From NCBI GenBank assembly GCA_034675505.1, contig JAUCDD010000011.1, positions 124,001-188,000 of the forward strand: a stretch of DNA of 64,000 bases, in the 5' to 3' direction. Below the pieces are notes generated by a model, which was given only the letters and a program-made list of their open reading frames with translations, ran no database searches and was not told where the DNA came from. How positions within the stretch are numbered: position 1 is the stretch's first letter; every line of letters begins with the position of its first letter. This DNA comes from Melaminivora sp034675505. GTDB lineage: Bacteria > Pseudomonadota > Gammaproteobacteria > Burkholderiales > Burkholderiaceae_C. Shown piece by piece: positions 53,282-61,674 of this stretch. A program made the translations under genes and the position numbers.

Positions 53282-54082
53282 ATGGGCAGGCATCAACACG
53301 GCAGGAGAGGGCGCCCGGCATGGCGGGCGCTGGCAGCGGCGGCGCTGCTGGCCGCGCTGGCGGGCTGCGCAGTGCCGCAGCGCGGCGCAGGCGACGGCGC
53401 TTCGCCTGGCGGCGGCCAGGTGGGCGCGGGCGCGGGAACGCCCGACCTGGTGCCCCTGGCCTCCGTGGCCCCGGCCATCGAGCAGGACATGCGCTACCAC
53501 GGCGCGCGCAACTTCCTGGGCCGCCCGGTGGCCGGCTACGAGGCCGCGCAATGCTGGCTCAGCCGCCCGGCCGCGCAGGCGCTGGCGGCGGTGCAACGCG
53601 AGGCGACGCCGCTGGGGCTGCGCGTCAAGGTGTTCGACTGCTACCGGCCGCAGCGCGCCGTCGATGACTTCGTGCGCTGGGGCCGCGACCTGGCCAACCA
53701 GAAGATGCGCGCCGAGTACTACCCGCGCGTGCCCAAGGACGAGCTGTTCCAGCGCGGCTACATCGCCGAGCGCTCGGGCCACAGCCGCGCCAGCACGGTG
53801 GACCTGACGCTGGTGGTCGTCGATGGCCTGCGCGCGCGCGAGGTGCTGGCCGGGCCGCTGGCCGATGGGCAGGAGGTGGACATGGGCACGCCGTTCGACC
53901 TGTTCGACGAGCGCTCGCATACCGACGACCGCGAGCAGCCGCCCGACGTGCAGAAGAACCGCCAGTGGCTGCACGCGCTGATGCAGCGCCACGGCTGGCG
54001 CAACCTGCCCGAGGAGTGGTGGCACTACACGCTGCAGCAGGAGCCGTATCCGCAGGACTATTTCGACGTTCCAGTGCGCTGA
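53282..54082 (+). CDS. VanX/DdpX-type D-Ala-D-Ala dipeptidase, lipoprotein
   Basis: The protein has 266 aa; AGGAGG lies nine bases before the ATG. A lipoprotein signal with LAALAGC (lipobox) gives an envelope-anchored enzyme. The zinc residues are in SGHSRASTVDLTLVV (His and Asp) and EEWWHYTLQQE (Glu and His), as in VanX. It splits D-Ala-D-Ala, here probably in peptidoglycan turnover. No VanH, VanA or VanR/S genes are near, so there is no vancomycin-resistance context. Confidence 0.92.
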   Translation: MGRHQHGRRGRPAWRALAAAALLAALAGCAVPQRGAGDGASPGGGQVGAGAGTPDLVPLASVAPAIEQDMRYHGARNFLGRPVAGYEAAQCWLSRPAAQALAAVQREATPLGLRVKVFDCYRPQRAVDDFVRWGRDLANQKMRAEYYPRVPKDELFQRGYIAERSGHSRASTVDLTLVVVDGLRAREVLAGPLADGQEVDMGTPFDLFDERSHTDDREQPPDVQKNRQWLHALMQRHGWRNLPEEWWHYTLQQEPYPQDYFDVPVR

Positions 54083-54160
54083 AAACAGGTTTTTCATGAA
54101 AAATCCCGTCCTTGCCGGCGCCATTCAAGCGTTTGTTGCTATCAAATTTTTCAATTCTGT
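54083..54160 (+). repeat. Dispersed intergenic repeat, copy 9 (partly coding)
   Basis: It contains AACAGGTTTTTCATGAAAAATC, CGTCCTTGCCGGCGCCATTC and GTTTGTTGCTATCAAATTTTTC. The ATG in its left arm (54096) is the only in-frame start for the cytochrome c gene, so the repeat encodes its first ~22 residues. Confidence 0.75.
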
Positions 54161-55016
54161 ATTTCCCCGGCATGCGCCGGGGCGCGCTGCGGGGGGCGGA
54201 TGCGGCTGGCGGCGCTGCCTTGCCGCGCTGCTGCTGGCCGGGGCGCTGCCGCTGCACGCCGCCACGCTGCAGCTGGGCGGCGCGCCGGGCAGCAGCGCGC
54301 AGCTGGACGGCGCGGCGCTGGCCGCGCACCCGCTGGCGCGCGACATCGAGGTGCCCCGGGACGTGGCCTACGGCCGGGCGATGCGCTACCGCGCGGTGCC
54401 GCTGTCGGTGGTGCTGGCGCAGCTGGGGCTGACGCGCCCGGACACGCTGGAGGCCGTGGCCAGCGACGGCTTCACCGCGCAGCTGCCCGGCGCGCTGGTG
54501 CTGGACGGCGCCGCCGGCGGGCGCAGCCAGCCCTGGCTGGCCATAGAGCCGGCCGGCCAGCCCTGGCCGGCGCTGCCGGGCAAGCCGCAGTCGGCCGGGC
54601 CGTTCTACCTCGTCTGGCCGCACGCCGAGGGGGTGGGCAGCGAGCAGTGGCCCTATGCCATCGCCCGCCTGGCGGCGCGCGCAGCGCCCGAGCTGCGCTG
54701 GCCGCAAATCGCCGTGGCGCCGTCGCTTGCGCCGCAGCACCCGGCGCGGCGCGGGCAGGCGGTGTTCATCACCCAGTGCCTGGTCTGCCACACCATGAAC
54801 GGCGGCGGCGGCGCGACCATGGGGCCGGACCTGAACCGGCCCATGAACCCGGTGCGGTACTTCCAGGACGCGGCCCTGCGCCGCCTGATCCGCGACCCGA
54901 AGAGCGTGCGCGCCTGGCCCGCGCAGGCCATGCCGGGCTTTGGCGCGCAGCAGCTCAGCGATGCGCAGCTGGATGACCTGCTGGCCTACCTGGCGCACAT
55001 GGCGGGCCGGCCCTGA
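54096..55016 (+). CDS. Cytochrome c fused to an oxidoreductase-like domain
   Basis: The protein has 306 aa. After an N-terminal segment encoded by a repeat there is a signal-type stretch ending ALPLHAA (about residues 40-55). A 140-residue domain resembles the molybdopterin-binding-fold (sulfite-oxidase-like) domain (YRAVPLSVVLAQLGLTRPDT; VASDGFTAQLPGALVLDG). The cytochrome c domain carries CLVCHTMN haem attachment and the axial Met in AMPGFGAQQL. Its electron partner is not in the window. The start at 54096 is the only ATG/GTG/TTG start in frame. Confidence 0.82.
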   Translation: MKNPVLAGAIQAFVAIKFFNSVFPRHAPGRAAGGGCGWRRCLAALLLAGALPLHAATLQLGGAPGSSAQLDGAALAAHPLARDIEVPRDVAYGRAMRYRAVPLSVVLAQLGLTRPDTLEAVASDGFTAQLPGALVLDGAAGGRSQPWLAIEPAGQPWPALPGKPQSAGPFYLVWPHAEGVGSEQWPYAIARLAARAAPELRWPQIAVAPSLAPQHPARRGQAVFITQCLVCHTMNGGGGATMGPDLNRPMNPVRYFQDAALRRLIRDPKSVRAWPAQAMPGFGAQQLSDAQLDDLLAYLAHMAGRP

Positions 55017-55123
55017 CGCCTGCCGGCTGCTGAAAATTTGGGCAGTACAATCGCTTCCCCCTGGCGCTGCCCCGGCGCCCGCCCTGCCCGCCCGCCTGCC
55101 TGCCCCGTAGCCGCCCCCGCCCC

Positions 55124-56170
55124 ATGTCCGCCCTGCGCATCGGCCCCCACGTCCTGCCCAACCGCCTGTTCGCCGCCCCCATGGCGGGCGTGACGGACCG
55201 GCCGTTTCGCCAGCTGTGCAAGCAGCTGGGCGCGGGCTACGCGGTCAGCGAGATGGTGACCTCGCGGCGCGACCTGTGGGACAGCCTCAAGACCAGCCGC
55301 CGCGCCAACCACGATGGCGAGAGCGGCCCGATCGCCGTGCAGATCGCCGGCACCGATGCGGCCATGATGGCCGAGGCGGCGCTCTACAACATCGACCGCG
55401 GCGCCCAGATCATCGACATCAACATGGGCTGCCCGGCCAAGAAGGTGTGCAACAAGTGGGCCGGCTCGGCGCTGATGCAAAACGAGCCACTGGCGCTGGA
55501 GATCGCCTCCGCCGTGGTGCAGGCCTGCGCGCCGCGCGGCGTGCCGGTGACGCTCAAGATGCGCACCGGCTGGTGCGACCAGCACAAGAATGCCGTGCAG
55601 CTGGCGCGCCAGTTCGAGGACGCGGGCATCCAGATGCTCACCGTGCACGGGCGCACGCGCGAGCAGGGCTACCGCGGCTGCGCCGAGTACGACACCATCG
55701 CTGCCGTGAAGGCAGCGGTGGCCGTGCCGGTGGTGGCCAATGGCGACATCGACAGCCCCGAGAAGGCCCGCGCCGTGCTGGCCGCCACCGGGGCCGATGC
55801 GCTGATGATCGGCCGCGCCGCGCAGGGCCGGCCGTGGATCTTCCGCGAGGTGGCGCACTTCCTGGCCACCGGCGAGCACCTGGCGCCGCCCCTGGTGGCC
55901 GAGGTGCGCCGCCTGCTGCTGGCGCACCTGCAGGACCACTACCAACTCTACGGCGAGGCCAGCGGCGTGCGCAGCGCGCGCAAGCACATCGCCTGGTACG
56001 TGCGCGCGCTGCCCGGCGGCGAGGCGCTGCGCCAGCACATCAACGCCACCCTGGACTGCGCTGCGCAGTGGCAGGCCGTGGCCGACTACTTCGACGAACT
56101 GGGTGCGCGCATGGACCGGCTGCCGCCCGCCGCCAGCGCCCACCCTGCCAGCCCCGCCCTGCACGCATGA
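55124..56170 (+). CDS. dusB: tRNA-dihydrouridine synthase DusB
   Basis: The protein of 348 aa reduces uridines in the tRNA D-loop with FMN. The FMN/NADPH region PMAGVTDRPFRQLCKQLGAG, the catalytic Cys in NMGCPAKKVCNKWAGSALMQ and TVHGRTREQGYRGCAEY are intact, with VVANGDIDSPEKARAVLAAT later. It overlaps fis by 4 bases in the conserved dusB-fis operon. Confidence 0.97.
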   Translation: MSALRIGPHVLPNRLFAAPMAGVTDRPFRQLCKQLGAGYAVSEMVTSRRDLWDSLKTSRRANHDGESGPIAVQIAGTDAAMMAEAALYNIDRGAQIIDINMGCPAKKVCNKWAGSALMQNEPLALEIASAVVQACAPRGVPVTLKMRTGWCDQHKNAVQLARQFEDAGIQMLTVHGRTREQGYRGCAEYDTIAAVKAAVAVPVVANGDIDSPEKARAVLAATGADALMIGRAAQGRPWIFREVAHFLATGEHLAPPLVAEVRRLLLAHLQDHYQLYGEASGVRSARKHIAWYVRALPGGEALRQHINATLDCAAQWQAVADYFDELGARMDRLPPAASAHPASPALHA

Positions 56171-56433
56171 GCACAGACCCCATCCCGCCCGAGGACGGCA
56201 GCCGCCACGCCAGCCTGGAGCAGTGCGTGCGCGACAGCCTGCACAGCTATTTCCTGGACCTGGGGGGCGAGACCCCCGACGGCGTGTATGACATGGTCGT
56301 GCGCCTGGTCGAGCGGCCGCTGCTGGAGGTGGTGATGAGCCACGCGCAGCAGAACCAGTCGCGCGCCGCCCAATGGCTGGGGCTGAACCGCAACACGCTG
56401 CGCAAGAAGCTGCTGGAGCACCAGCTCCTGTGA
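56167..56433 (+). CDS. fis: Nucleoid protein Fis
   Basis: The protein of 88 aa has the usual Fis length for betaproteobacteria. The C-terminal helix-turn-helix QSRAAQWLGLNRNTLRKKLL is nearly identical to E. coli Fis, and the N-terminal dimer part contains SLEQCVRDSLHSYFLDLGGE. The ATG at 56167 overlaps the dusB stop. The stop is followed within a few bases by a dispersed repeat. Confidence 0.96.
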   Translation: MSTDPIPPEDGSRHASLEQCVRDSLHSYFLDLGGETPDGVYDMVVRLVERPLLEVVMSHAQQNQSRAAQWLGLNRNTLRKKLLEHQLL

Positions 56434-56436
56434 GCG

Positions 56437-56510
56437 CCTGCCTTTTTGCTATCTGAATAATAGCTACAAGCCGGCTGCTGGCGCCGGCGAGCGCCTGTTT
56501 TCATTCAAAT
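56437..56510 (-). repeat. Dispersed intergenic repeat, copy 10 (inverted)
   Basis: Read on the minus strand: GAATGAAAACAGGCGCTCGC, CGGCGCCAGCAGCCGGCTTG and TAGCTATTATTCAGATAGC. It lies between fis and purH and ends 15 bases before the purH start. Confidence 0.78.
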
Positions 56511-56525
56511 CATCCCGAAAATCCC

Positions 56526-58124
56526 ATGAATGCATTGATTTCCGTCTCCGACAAGACCGGCATCGTCGAGTTCGCACGCGCGCTGCACGGCCTGGGCGTG
56601 CGCCTTTTGTCCACCGGCGGCACGGCGCAGTTGCTCGCTCGCGAGGGTTTGCCGGTCACCGAGGTGGCCGAGCTGACGCAGTTCCCCGAGATGCTGGACG
56701 GCCGCGTCAAGACGCTGCACCCCAAGGTGCACGGCGGCCTGCTGGCGCGCCGCGACCTGCCGGCGCACATGGCGGCGCTGGCCGAGCACGGCATTGACAC
56801 CATCGACCTGCTGGTGGTCAACCTGTACCCGTTCGAGGCCACGGTGGCCAAGCCCGGCTGCACGCTGGCAGACGCCATCGAGAACATCGACATCGGCGGC
56901 CCGGCCATGGTGCGCAGTGCCGCCAAGAATTGGCAGGATGTGGGCGTGCTGACCGATGCCGGCCAGTACCCGGCGGTGCTGGCCGAATTGCAGGCGAGCG
57001 GCAAGTTGAGCGACAAGCTGCGCTTTGCCCTGTCGGTGGCGGCGTTCAACCGCATTGCGCAGTACGACGGCGCGATCAGCGACTACCTGTCGTCGGTCCA
57101 GTTCCAGGAAGGCGAGCCGGCCGAGGGCTATGTGCCCGCGCGCAGCGCCTTTCCCGGCCAGAGCAACGGCATCTTCACCAAGGTGCAGGACCTGCGCTAC
57201 GGCGAGAACAGCCACCAGAGCGCGGCGCTGTACCGCGACCTGCACCCCGCGCCCGGCTCCATCGTCACCGGCGAGCAGCTGCAGGGCAAGGAGCTGTCCT
57301 ACAACAACATCGCCGACGCCGACGCCGCCTGGGAGTGCGTGAAAAGCTTCAAGCTGCCGGCCTGCGTGATCGTCAAGCACGCCAACCCCTGCGGCGTGGC
57401 CGTGGGCACCAGCGCGCTGGAGGCGTATTCCAAGGCCTTCCAGACCGATCCGACCAGCGCCTTCGGCGGCATCATCGCGCTCAACCGCCCGGTGGACGGC
57501 GCGGCCGCGCAAGCCATTGCCAAGCAATTCGTCGAGGTGCTGATGGCGCCCGACTTCACGCCCGAGGCGCTGGAGGTGTTCAAGGCCAAGGCCAACGTGC
57601 GGCTGATGAAGATTGCGCTGCCGCCCGGTGGCGACACGCCCTGGCAGCAGGGCCGCAACGCCATGCACGCGCAGCGCGTGGGCTCGGGCCTGCTCCTGCA
57701 GACCGCCGACAACCACGAGCTGCTGCTGCCCGACGTGCGCGTGGTGACCGAGCGCCAGCCCACGCAGGAGGAAATGCAGGACCTGCTGTTCGCCTGGAAG
57801 GTGGCCAAGTACGTGAAGAGCAACGCCATCGTGTTCTGCAAGGGCGGCATGACCATGGGCGTGGGCGCCGGGCAGATGAGCCGGCTGGACTCGGCGCGCA
57901 TCGCCAGCATCAAGGCGCAGGCGGCCGGGCTGTCGCTCGCCGGCACGGCGGTGGCCAGCGACGCCTTCTTCCCGTTCCGCGATGGGCTGGACGTGGTGGT
58001 GGACGCCGGTGCCACGAGCGTCATCCAGCCGGGCGGCTCGATGCGCGACCAGGAAGTCATTGACGCGGCCAACGAGCGCGGCGTGGCCATGGTGTTCACG
58101 GGCGTGCGGCACTTCCGCCACTGA
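56526..58124 (+). CDS. purH: Bifunctional AICAR formyltransferase/IMP cyclohydrolase
   Basis: The protein of 532 aa does the last two steps of IMP synthesis. The N-terminal cyclohydrolase (MGS-like) part has ALISVSDKTGIVEFARALHG and RVKTLHPKVHGGLLARRD; the formyltransferase part has KHANPCGVAVGTSALEAYSK and the C-terminal FPFRDGLDVVVDAGATSVIQ. The ATG at 56526 gives the canonical start. It is convergent with hemL across a palindromic repeat. Confidence 0.98.
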   Translation: MNALISVSDKTGIVEFARALHGLGVRLLSTGGTAQLLAREGLPVTEVAELTQFPEMLDGRVKTLHPKVHGGLLARRDLPAHMAALAEHGIDTIDLLVVNLYPFEATVAKPGCTLADAIENIDIGGPAMVRSAAKNWQDVGVLTDAGQYPAVLAELQASGKLSDKLRFALSVAAFNRIAQYDGAISDYLSSVQFQEGEPAEGYVPARSAFPGQSNGIFTKVQDLRYGENSHQSAALYRDLHPAPGSIVTGEQLQGKELSYNNIADADAAWECVKSFKLPACVIVKHANPCGVAVGTSALEAYSKAFQTDPTSAFGGIIALNRPVDGAAAQAIAKQFVEVLMAPDFTPEALEVFKAKANVRLMKIALPPGGDTPWQQGRNAMHAQRVGSGLLLQTADNHELLLPDVRVVTERQPTQEEMQDLLFAWKVAKYVKSNAIVFCKGGMTMGVGAGQMSRLDSARIASIKAQAAGLSLAGTAVASDAFFPFRDGLDVVVDAGATSVIQPGGSMRDQEVIDAANERGVAMVFTGVRHFRH

Positions 58125-58145
58125 ACTGAGCGCGCGCCCGGTACC

Positions 58146-58252
58146 CGCTCCCTCTCCCTCTGGGAGAGGGTTGGGGTGAGGGCTATCGCTACTGGCGCTG
58201 CGCCTGAACTGGCCCTCACCCCCGCCCCCTCCCAGGGGGAGAGGGAGCAAAA
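58146..58252. repeat. REP-like inverted repeat between purH and hemL
   Basis: CCCTCTCCCTCTGGGAGAGGGTTGGGGTGAGGG forms a hairpin by itself and is mirrored by GGCCCTCACCCCCGCCCCCTCCCAGGGGGAGAGGG at the right side. This GAGAGGG/CCCTC element is widespread in intergenic regions of GC-rich proteobacteria. It sits between convergent 3' ends, where it could limit read-through. Confidence 0.8.
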
Positions 58253-58275
58253 CCAGGGAGGGGCGCTGGAGAACC

Positions 58276-59601
58276 TTATTGTTTGGCCAGCTCGGCGAAC
58301 ACCTCGCGCGCGGCCTCGACCGTTTGCTCGATGTCGTCGTCGGTGTGCGCGCTGCTGACGAAGCCGGCTTCGTACAGCGCGGGCGCCACGTACACGCCGC
58401 GCTCCAGCAGGCCATGGAACAGGCGGTTGAAGCGCGCCCCATCGGTGGTCAGCACTCGCGGGTAGTTCTGCGGCAGCTCATCCATCAGGAAGAAGCCGAA
58501 CATGCCGCCCTCGCTGTCGGTGGCAAATGGCACACCGGCAGCGCGCGCAGCATCCTTCAGCCCGTCCATCAAGGCGCGCGTGCGCGCGGCCAGGCGGTCG
58601 TAGAAGCCCGGCTGCGTGATCTCGTGCAGTGTCGCCAGCCCGCAAGCCGTGGCCACCGGGTTGCCGCTCAAGGTGCCGGCCTGGTAGACCGGGCCCAGCG
58701 GCGCCAGCTGCTCCATGACGGCGCGCGGCCCGCCAAAGGCCGCCAGCGGCATGCCGCCGCCAATCACCTTGCCCAGCACCGTGAGGTCGGGCTTGAAGCC
58801 CGGGATCTGCTGCGCATAGAGGCTCTGCGCGCCGCCCAGGGCGACGCGAAAACCGGTCATGACCTCGTCCAGCACCAGCAGCGCGCCGCTGGCCGTGCAC
58901 AGCTCGCGCGCGCGCTGCATGAAGGGCACGGACGCGCGCACGAAGTTCATGTTGCCGGCGATGGGCTCCATGATCACGCAGGCGATATCCGGGCCGTGCA
59001 GGGCGAAGGCCTGCTCCAGCTGCGCCACGTCGTTGTATTCCAGCACGAGGGTGTGCTGCACCACCTCGGGCGGCACGCCGGCGCTGGTGGCGTGGCCGAA
59101 GGTGGCGAGCCCCGAGCCGGCCTTGACCAGCAGCGAATCCGCGTGGCCGTGGTAGCAGCCGTTGAACTTGACTATTTTTGAGCGCCCGGTGGCGCCGCGC
59201 GCCAGGCGGATGGCGCTCATGCCGGCCTCGGTGCCCGAGCTGACCAGGCGGATCATCTCCATCGACGGCACCCGGGCGATGATGGCCTCGGCCAGCTCCA
59301 CCTCGCGCTCGGTGGGTGCGCCGAAGCTGAAGCCTTCCAGCGCGGCCTTTTGCACCGCCTCGACCACGGCCGGGTGGCCATGGCCCAGGATCATCGGCCC
59401 CCAGGAGCCGATGTAGTCGATGTAGCGCTGGCCGTTGGCATCCCACATGTGGGCGCCGCGTGCGCGCTCGATGAAACGCGGCGTGCCGCCCACGGCGCGG
59501 AAGGCGCGCACGGGCGAGTTCACGCCGCCGGGGATCAGCGCCTGCGCGCGCTCGAAGAGTTGCTGGTTGCGGTCGGGGGTGCGGTCAGTGCTTGGTGTCA
59601 T
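58276..59601 (-). CDS. hemL: Glutamate-1-semialdehyde 2,1-aminomutase
   Basis: The protein of 441 aa makes 5-aminolevulinate from glutamate-1-semialdehyde. The PLP Lys is in TVLGKVIGGGMPLAAFGG, and HGHPAVVEAVQKAALEGFSF, VSSGTEAGMSAIRLARGATG and GTLSGNPVATACGLATL are the family segments. The start MTPSTDRTPDRN at 59601 overlaps the thiD end by 17 bases, so the two are probably coupled. Confidence 0.97.
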   Translation of the reverse strand: MTPSTDRTPDRNQQLFERAQALIPGGVNSPVRAFRAVGGTPRFIERARGAHMWDANGQRYIDYIGSWGPMILGHGHPAVVEAVQKAALEGFSFGAPTEREVELAEAIIARVPSMEMIRLVSSGTEAGMSAIRLARGATGRSKIVKFNGCYHGHADSLLVKAGSGLATFGHATSAGVPPEVVQHTLVLEYNDVAQLEQAFALHGPDIACVIMEPIAGNMNFVRASVPFMQRARELCTASGALLVLDEVMTGFRVALGGAQSLYAQQIPGFKPDLTVLGKVIGGGMPLAAFGGPRAVMEQLAPLGPVYQAGTLSGNPVATACGLATLHEITQPGFYDRLAARTRALMDGLKDAARAAGVPFATDSEGGMFGFFLMDELPQNYPRVLTTDGARFNRLFHGLLERGVYVAPALYEAGFVSSAHTDDDIEQTVEAAREVFAELAKQ

Positions 59602-60535
59602 GGGGTGGGATCTCGAAGCCGGTGGCGTCCAGCGGGTCGGGCGCGGCCGTGTCGTCCTCGCCCTCCTCGTCGTCGGGCTGGGCCCAGAACATGCGGTCGG
59701 GCAGCACATGGCCCATGCCGGGGCGGATGCCGCTCTCCAGGCTGCCATCCAGGTAGGTCAGGGCCTCGCCCAGGGCCTCGCCCAGGTCGCAGCCGCTGGC
59801 CACCAGCGCCGTGAGGGTGGCGCTGAGCGTGTCGCCCGCGCCGATGAAGGTGGCCGCTATGCGCTCGAAGCGCACGCTGGCGACCACCGCCTGGGCCGTG
59901 GCCAGGACGTTGTCGATGTGCTGGTCGGGCAGGGGCACGCCGGTGGCCAGCAGGTAGGGGATGCCCCATTCGGCCGCAGCCCCGGCCAGCTCGCGCGGGC
60001 TGGGGTTGCCGCTGCCCGCCCAGTCCGGCAGCAGCCAGCGCGCCAGCAGGCCGTAGCTGCCCACCAGGACGGACACCTGCGGCGCCAGCAGCTCGGCAAA
60101 GGCGTCCAGGTACTGGTCGATCAGGTCGTCGTGCCACCACGACAGGTCCGGCATGTAGGCGATGACGGGGACGTCGCCGTAGTCGGCAGCGATCTCGGCG
60201 ATCACCGCCAGGTTGGCCGGGCTGCCGGCGAAGCCGACCTTGATGGCCTGCACCGGCATGTCCTCCAGCGCCGCGCGGGCCTGCTCGGCCACGGCCTCGC
60301 TGTCGAAGGGGAAGTGCTCGAAGACCTGGGTGCTGTCGCGCGCGTAGGCGCCCGTGACCACTGCCAGCGGATGCCCGCCCACGGCGCTGATGGCGGCGAT
60401 GTCGCCGGTCAGGCCGCCGGCGCCGCTGGGGTCGCTGGCGTTGAAGGCCAGCACGCACACCACGTCGGCCACGGCATCGGCTTCTTCAGGCGTGGCAATC
60501 GGGGTTTCCGGGGGGCGCGCTGGGCTGGAATTCAT
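59585..60535 (-). CDS. thiD: Hydroxymethylpyrimidine (phosphate) kinase ThiD
   Basis: The protein of 316 aa phosphorylates HMP and HMP-P in thiamine synthesis. The ribokinase-fold motifs NASDPSGAGGLTGDIAAISA near the N-terminus and ATFIGAGDTLSATLTALVAS with the catalytic Asp near residue 240 are intact. It has an acidic C-terminal extension (DDEEGEDDTAAPD) not found in short ThiD proteins. It is divergent from the rubredoxin gene; thiamine riboswitch motifs were not seen upstream. Confidence 0.9.
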   Translation of the reverse strand: MNSSPARPPETPIATPEEADAVADVVCVLAFNASDPSGAGGLTGDIAAISAVGGHPLAVVTGAYARDSTQVFEHFPFDSEAVAEQARAALEDMPVQAIKVGFAGSPANLAVIAEIAADYGDVPVIAYMPDLSWWHDDLIDQYLDAFAELLAPQVSVLVGSYGLLARWLLPDWAGSGNPSPRELAGAAAEWGIPYLLATGVPLPDQHIDNVLATAQAVVASVRFERIAATFIGAGDTLSATLTALVASGCDLGEALGEALTYLDGSLESGIRPGMGHVLPDRMFWAQPDDEEGEDDTAAPDPLDATGFEIPPHDTKH

Positions 60536-60632
60536 GCAAAAAAACGACCAGCGTAACGGGTGGCGCGAAAGCCGCGCCGGCCTGTGGCCGCTGGATACAA
60601 TCGTTGCATTCTATTGGAAGCCCTCTTAAGCT

Positions 60633-60806
60633 GTGACCGACCTCAAAACCTGGATGTGCGTGGTCTGCGGCTGGCTCTACGACGAGGCTGCCGGCGCTCC
60701 CGGCGAGGGCCTGGCCCCCGGCACCCGCTGGCAGGATGTTCCCGCCGACTGGACCTGCCCCGAGTGCGGGGCGGGCAAGGCAGATTTTGAAATGGTGGCA
60801 GTCTGA
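60633..60806 (+). CDS. Rubredoxin
   Basis: The protein has 57 aa and starts at the GTG at 60633. It carries the two iron knuckles MCVVCGWLYDEAAG and WTCPECGAGKADFE, spaced as in normal rubredoxins. It transfers single electrons, for example to alkane hydroxylases or reductases. An extended -10-like TACAAT lies at 60596-60601. The pairing rubredoxin-pilG is common in betaproteobacteria. thiD is divergent, 97 bases away. Confidence 0.93.
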   Translation: MTDLKTWMCVVCGWLYDEAAGAPGEGLAPGTRWQDVPADWTCPECGAGKADFEMVAV

Positions 60807-60890
60807 GCGGGCATTGCGGAGCGGCCGCACCCGCGCCGCAAGGCGCAGGCCCTGCCACCCTGAACCCATCCCTTGAGGAGCATTGAATAA

Positions 60891-61295
60891 TTGGCTACGA
60901 CAACGACCGGCCCCACGTTCAAGGTGCTCGTGGTGGATGACAGCAACACCATCCGGCGCAGCGCCGAGATCTTTCTGAAGCAGGGTGGCCACGAGGTGCT
61001 GCTTGCCGACGACGGCTTCGACGCACTGGCCAAGATCAACGATTACGAGCCCCAGGTCATTTTTTGCGACATCCTGATGCCCAAGCTCGACGGCTACCAG
61101 ACCTGCGCCATCATCAAACGCAACGCCCGCTTTGCCGACACCCCGGTCGTCATGCTGTCTTCCAAGGACGGCGTCTTCGACAAGGCCCGGGGCCGCATGG
61201 TGGGCTGCCAGGACTACCTCACCAAACCCTTCACCAAGGATCAGTTGTTGCAGGTCGTGCAGCAATGCGCCACTGCCCAGCAAGGAACCAAGTAA
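60891..61295 (+). CDS. pilG: Twitching-motility response regulator PilG (TTG start)
   Basis: The protein has 134 aa. The frame starts with a TTG at 60891, with GAGGAG ten bases upstream and no in-frame ATG or GTG nearer; the first residues are (M)ATTTTGPTFK. The single receiver domain has VLVVDDSNTIRRSAEIFLKQ, phosphoacceptor Asp in VIFCDILMPKLDGYQTC and the switch Lys in DYLTKPFTKDQLL. It is the PilG-type output of the Chp/Pil chemosensory system controlling type IV pili. It overlaps pilH by one base (TAATG). Confidence 0.92.
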   Translation: MATTTTGPTFKVLVVDDSNTIRRSAEIFLKQGGHEVLLADDGFDALAKINDYEPQVIFCDILMPKLDGYQTCAIIKRNARFADTPVVMLSSKDGVFDKARGRMVGCQDYLTKPFTKDQLLQVVQQCATAQQGTK

Positions 61296-61660
61296 TGCCC
61301 ATCCACAAGGTACTGGTCGTTGACGACTCCAAGACCGAACTCATGTTCCTGACCGACCTGCTGCAAAAAAAAGGCATGCAGGTGCGCACCGCCGAGAACG
61401 CCGAGGAAGCCTTCCGCCGGCTGGCCGAGGACAAGCCCGACCTGATCCTGATGGACGTGGTCATGCCCGGCCAGAACGGCTTCCAGCTCACGCGCGCCAT
61501 CTCGCGCGACCCGCAGTACGCGGATGTGCCCATCATCATGTGCACCAGCAAGAATCAGGAGACGGATCGTGTCTGGGGCATGCGCCAGGGCGCGCGCGGC
61601 TATGTCACCAAGCCAGTCGATCCGGCGCAGTTGCAGGCCACCATCGATGCGCTCAACTGA
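61295..61660 (+). CDS. pilH: Twitching-motility response regulator PilH
   Basis: The protein of 121 aa is a stand-alone receiver domain: VLVVDDSKTELMFLTDLLQK, Asp in LILMDVVMPGQNGFQL and Lys in GYVTKPVDPAQLQ. With PilG it forms the two-output pair of the Chp/Pil pathway (retraction motor versus extension in Pseudomonas). The ATG overlaps the pilG stop, and pilI follows after 14 bases. Confidence 0.93.
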   Translation: MPIHKVLVVDDSKTELMFLTDLLQKKGMQVRTAENAEEAFRRLAEDKPDLILMDVVMPGQNGFQLTRAISRDPQYADVPIIMCTSKNQETDRVWGMRQGARGYVTKPVDPAQLQATIDALN

Positions 61661-61674
61661 GCGGCTGCGCTGCC

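Noticed and set aside
53282..54082. The VanX-like gene considered as part of a vancomycin-resistance cluster.
   Set aside because: No VanH, VanA, VanR or VanS homologue is near, and the protein is a lipoprotein, fitting peptidoglycan turnover.
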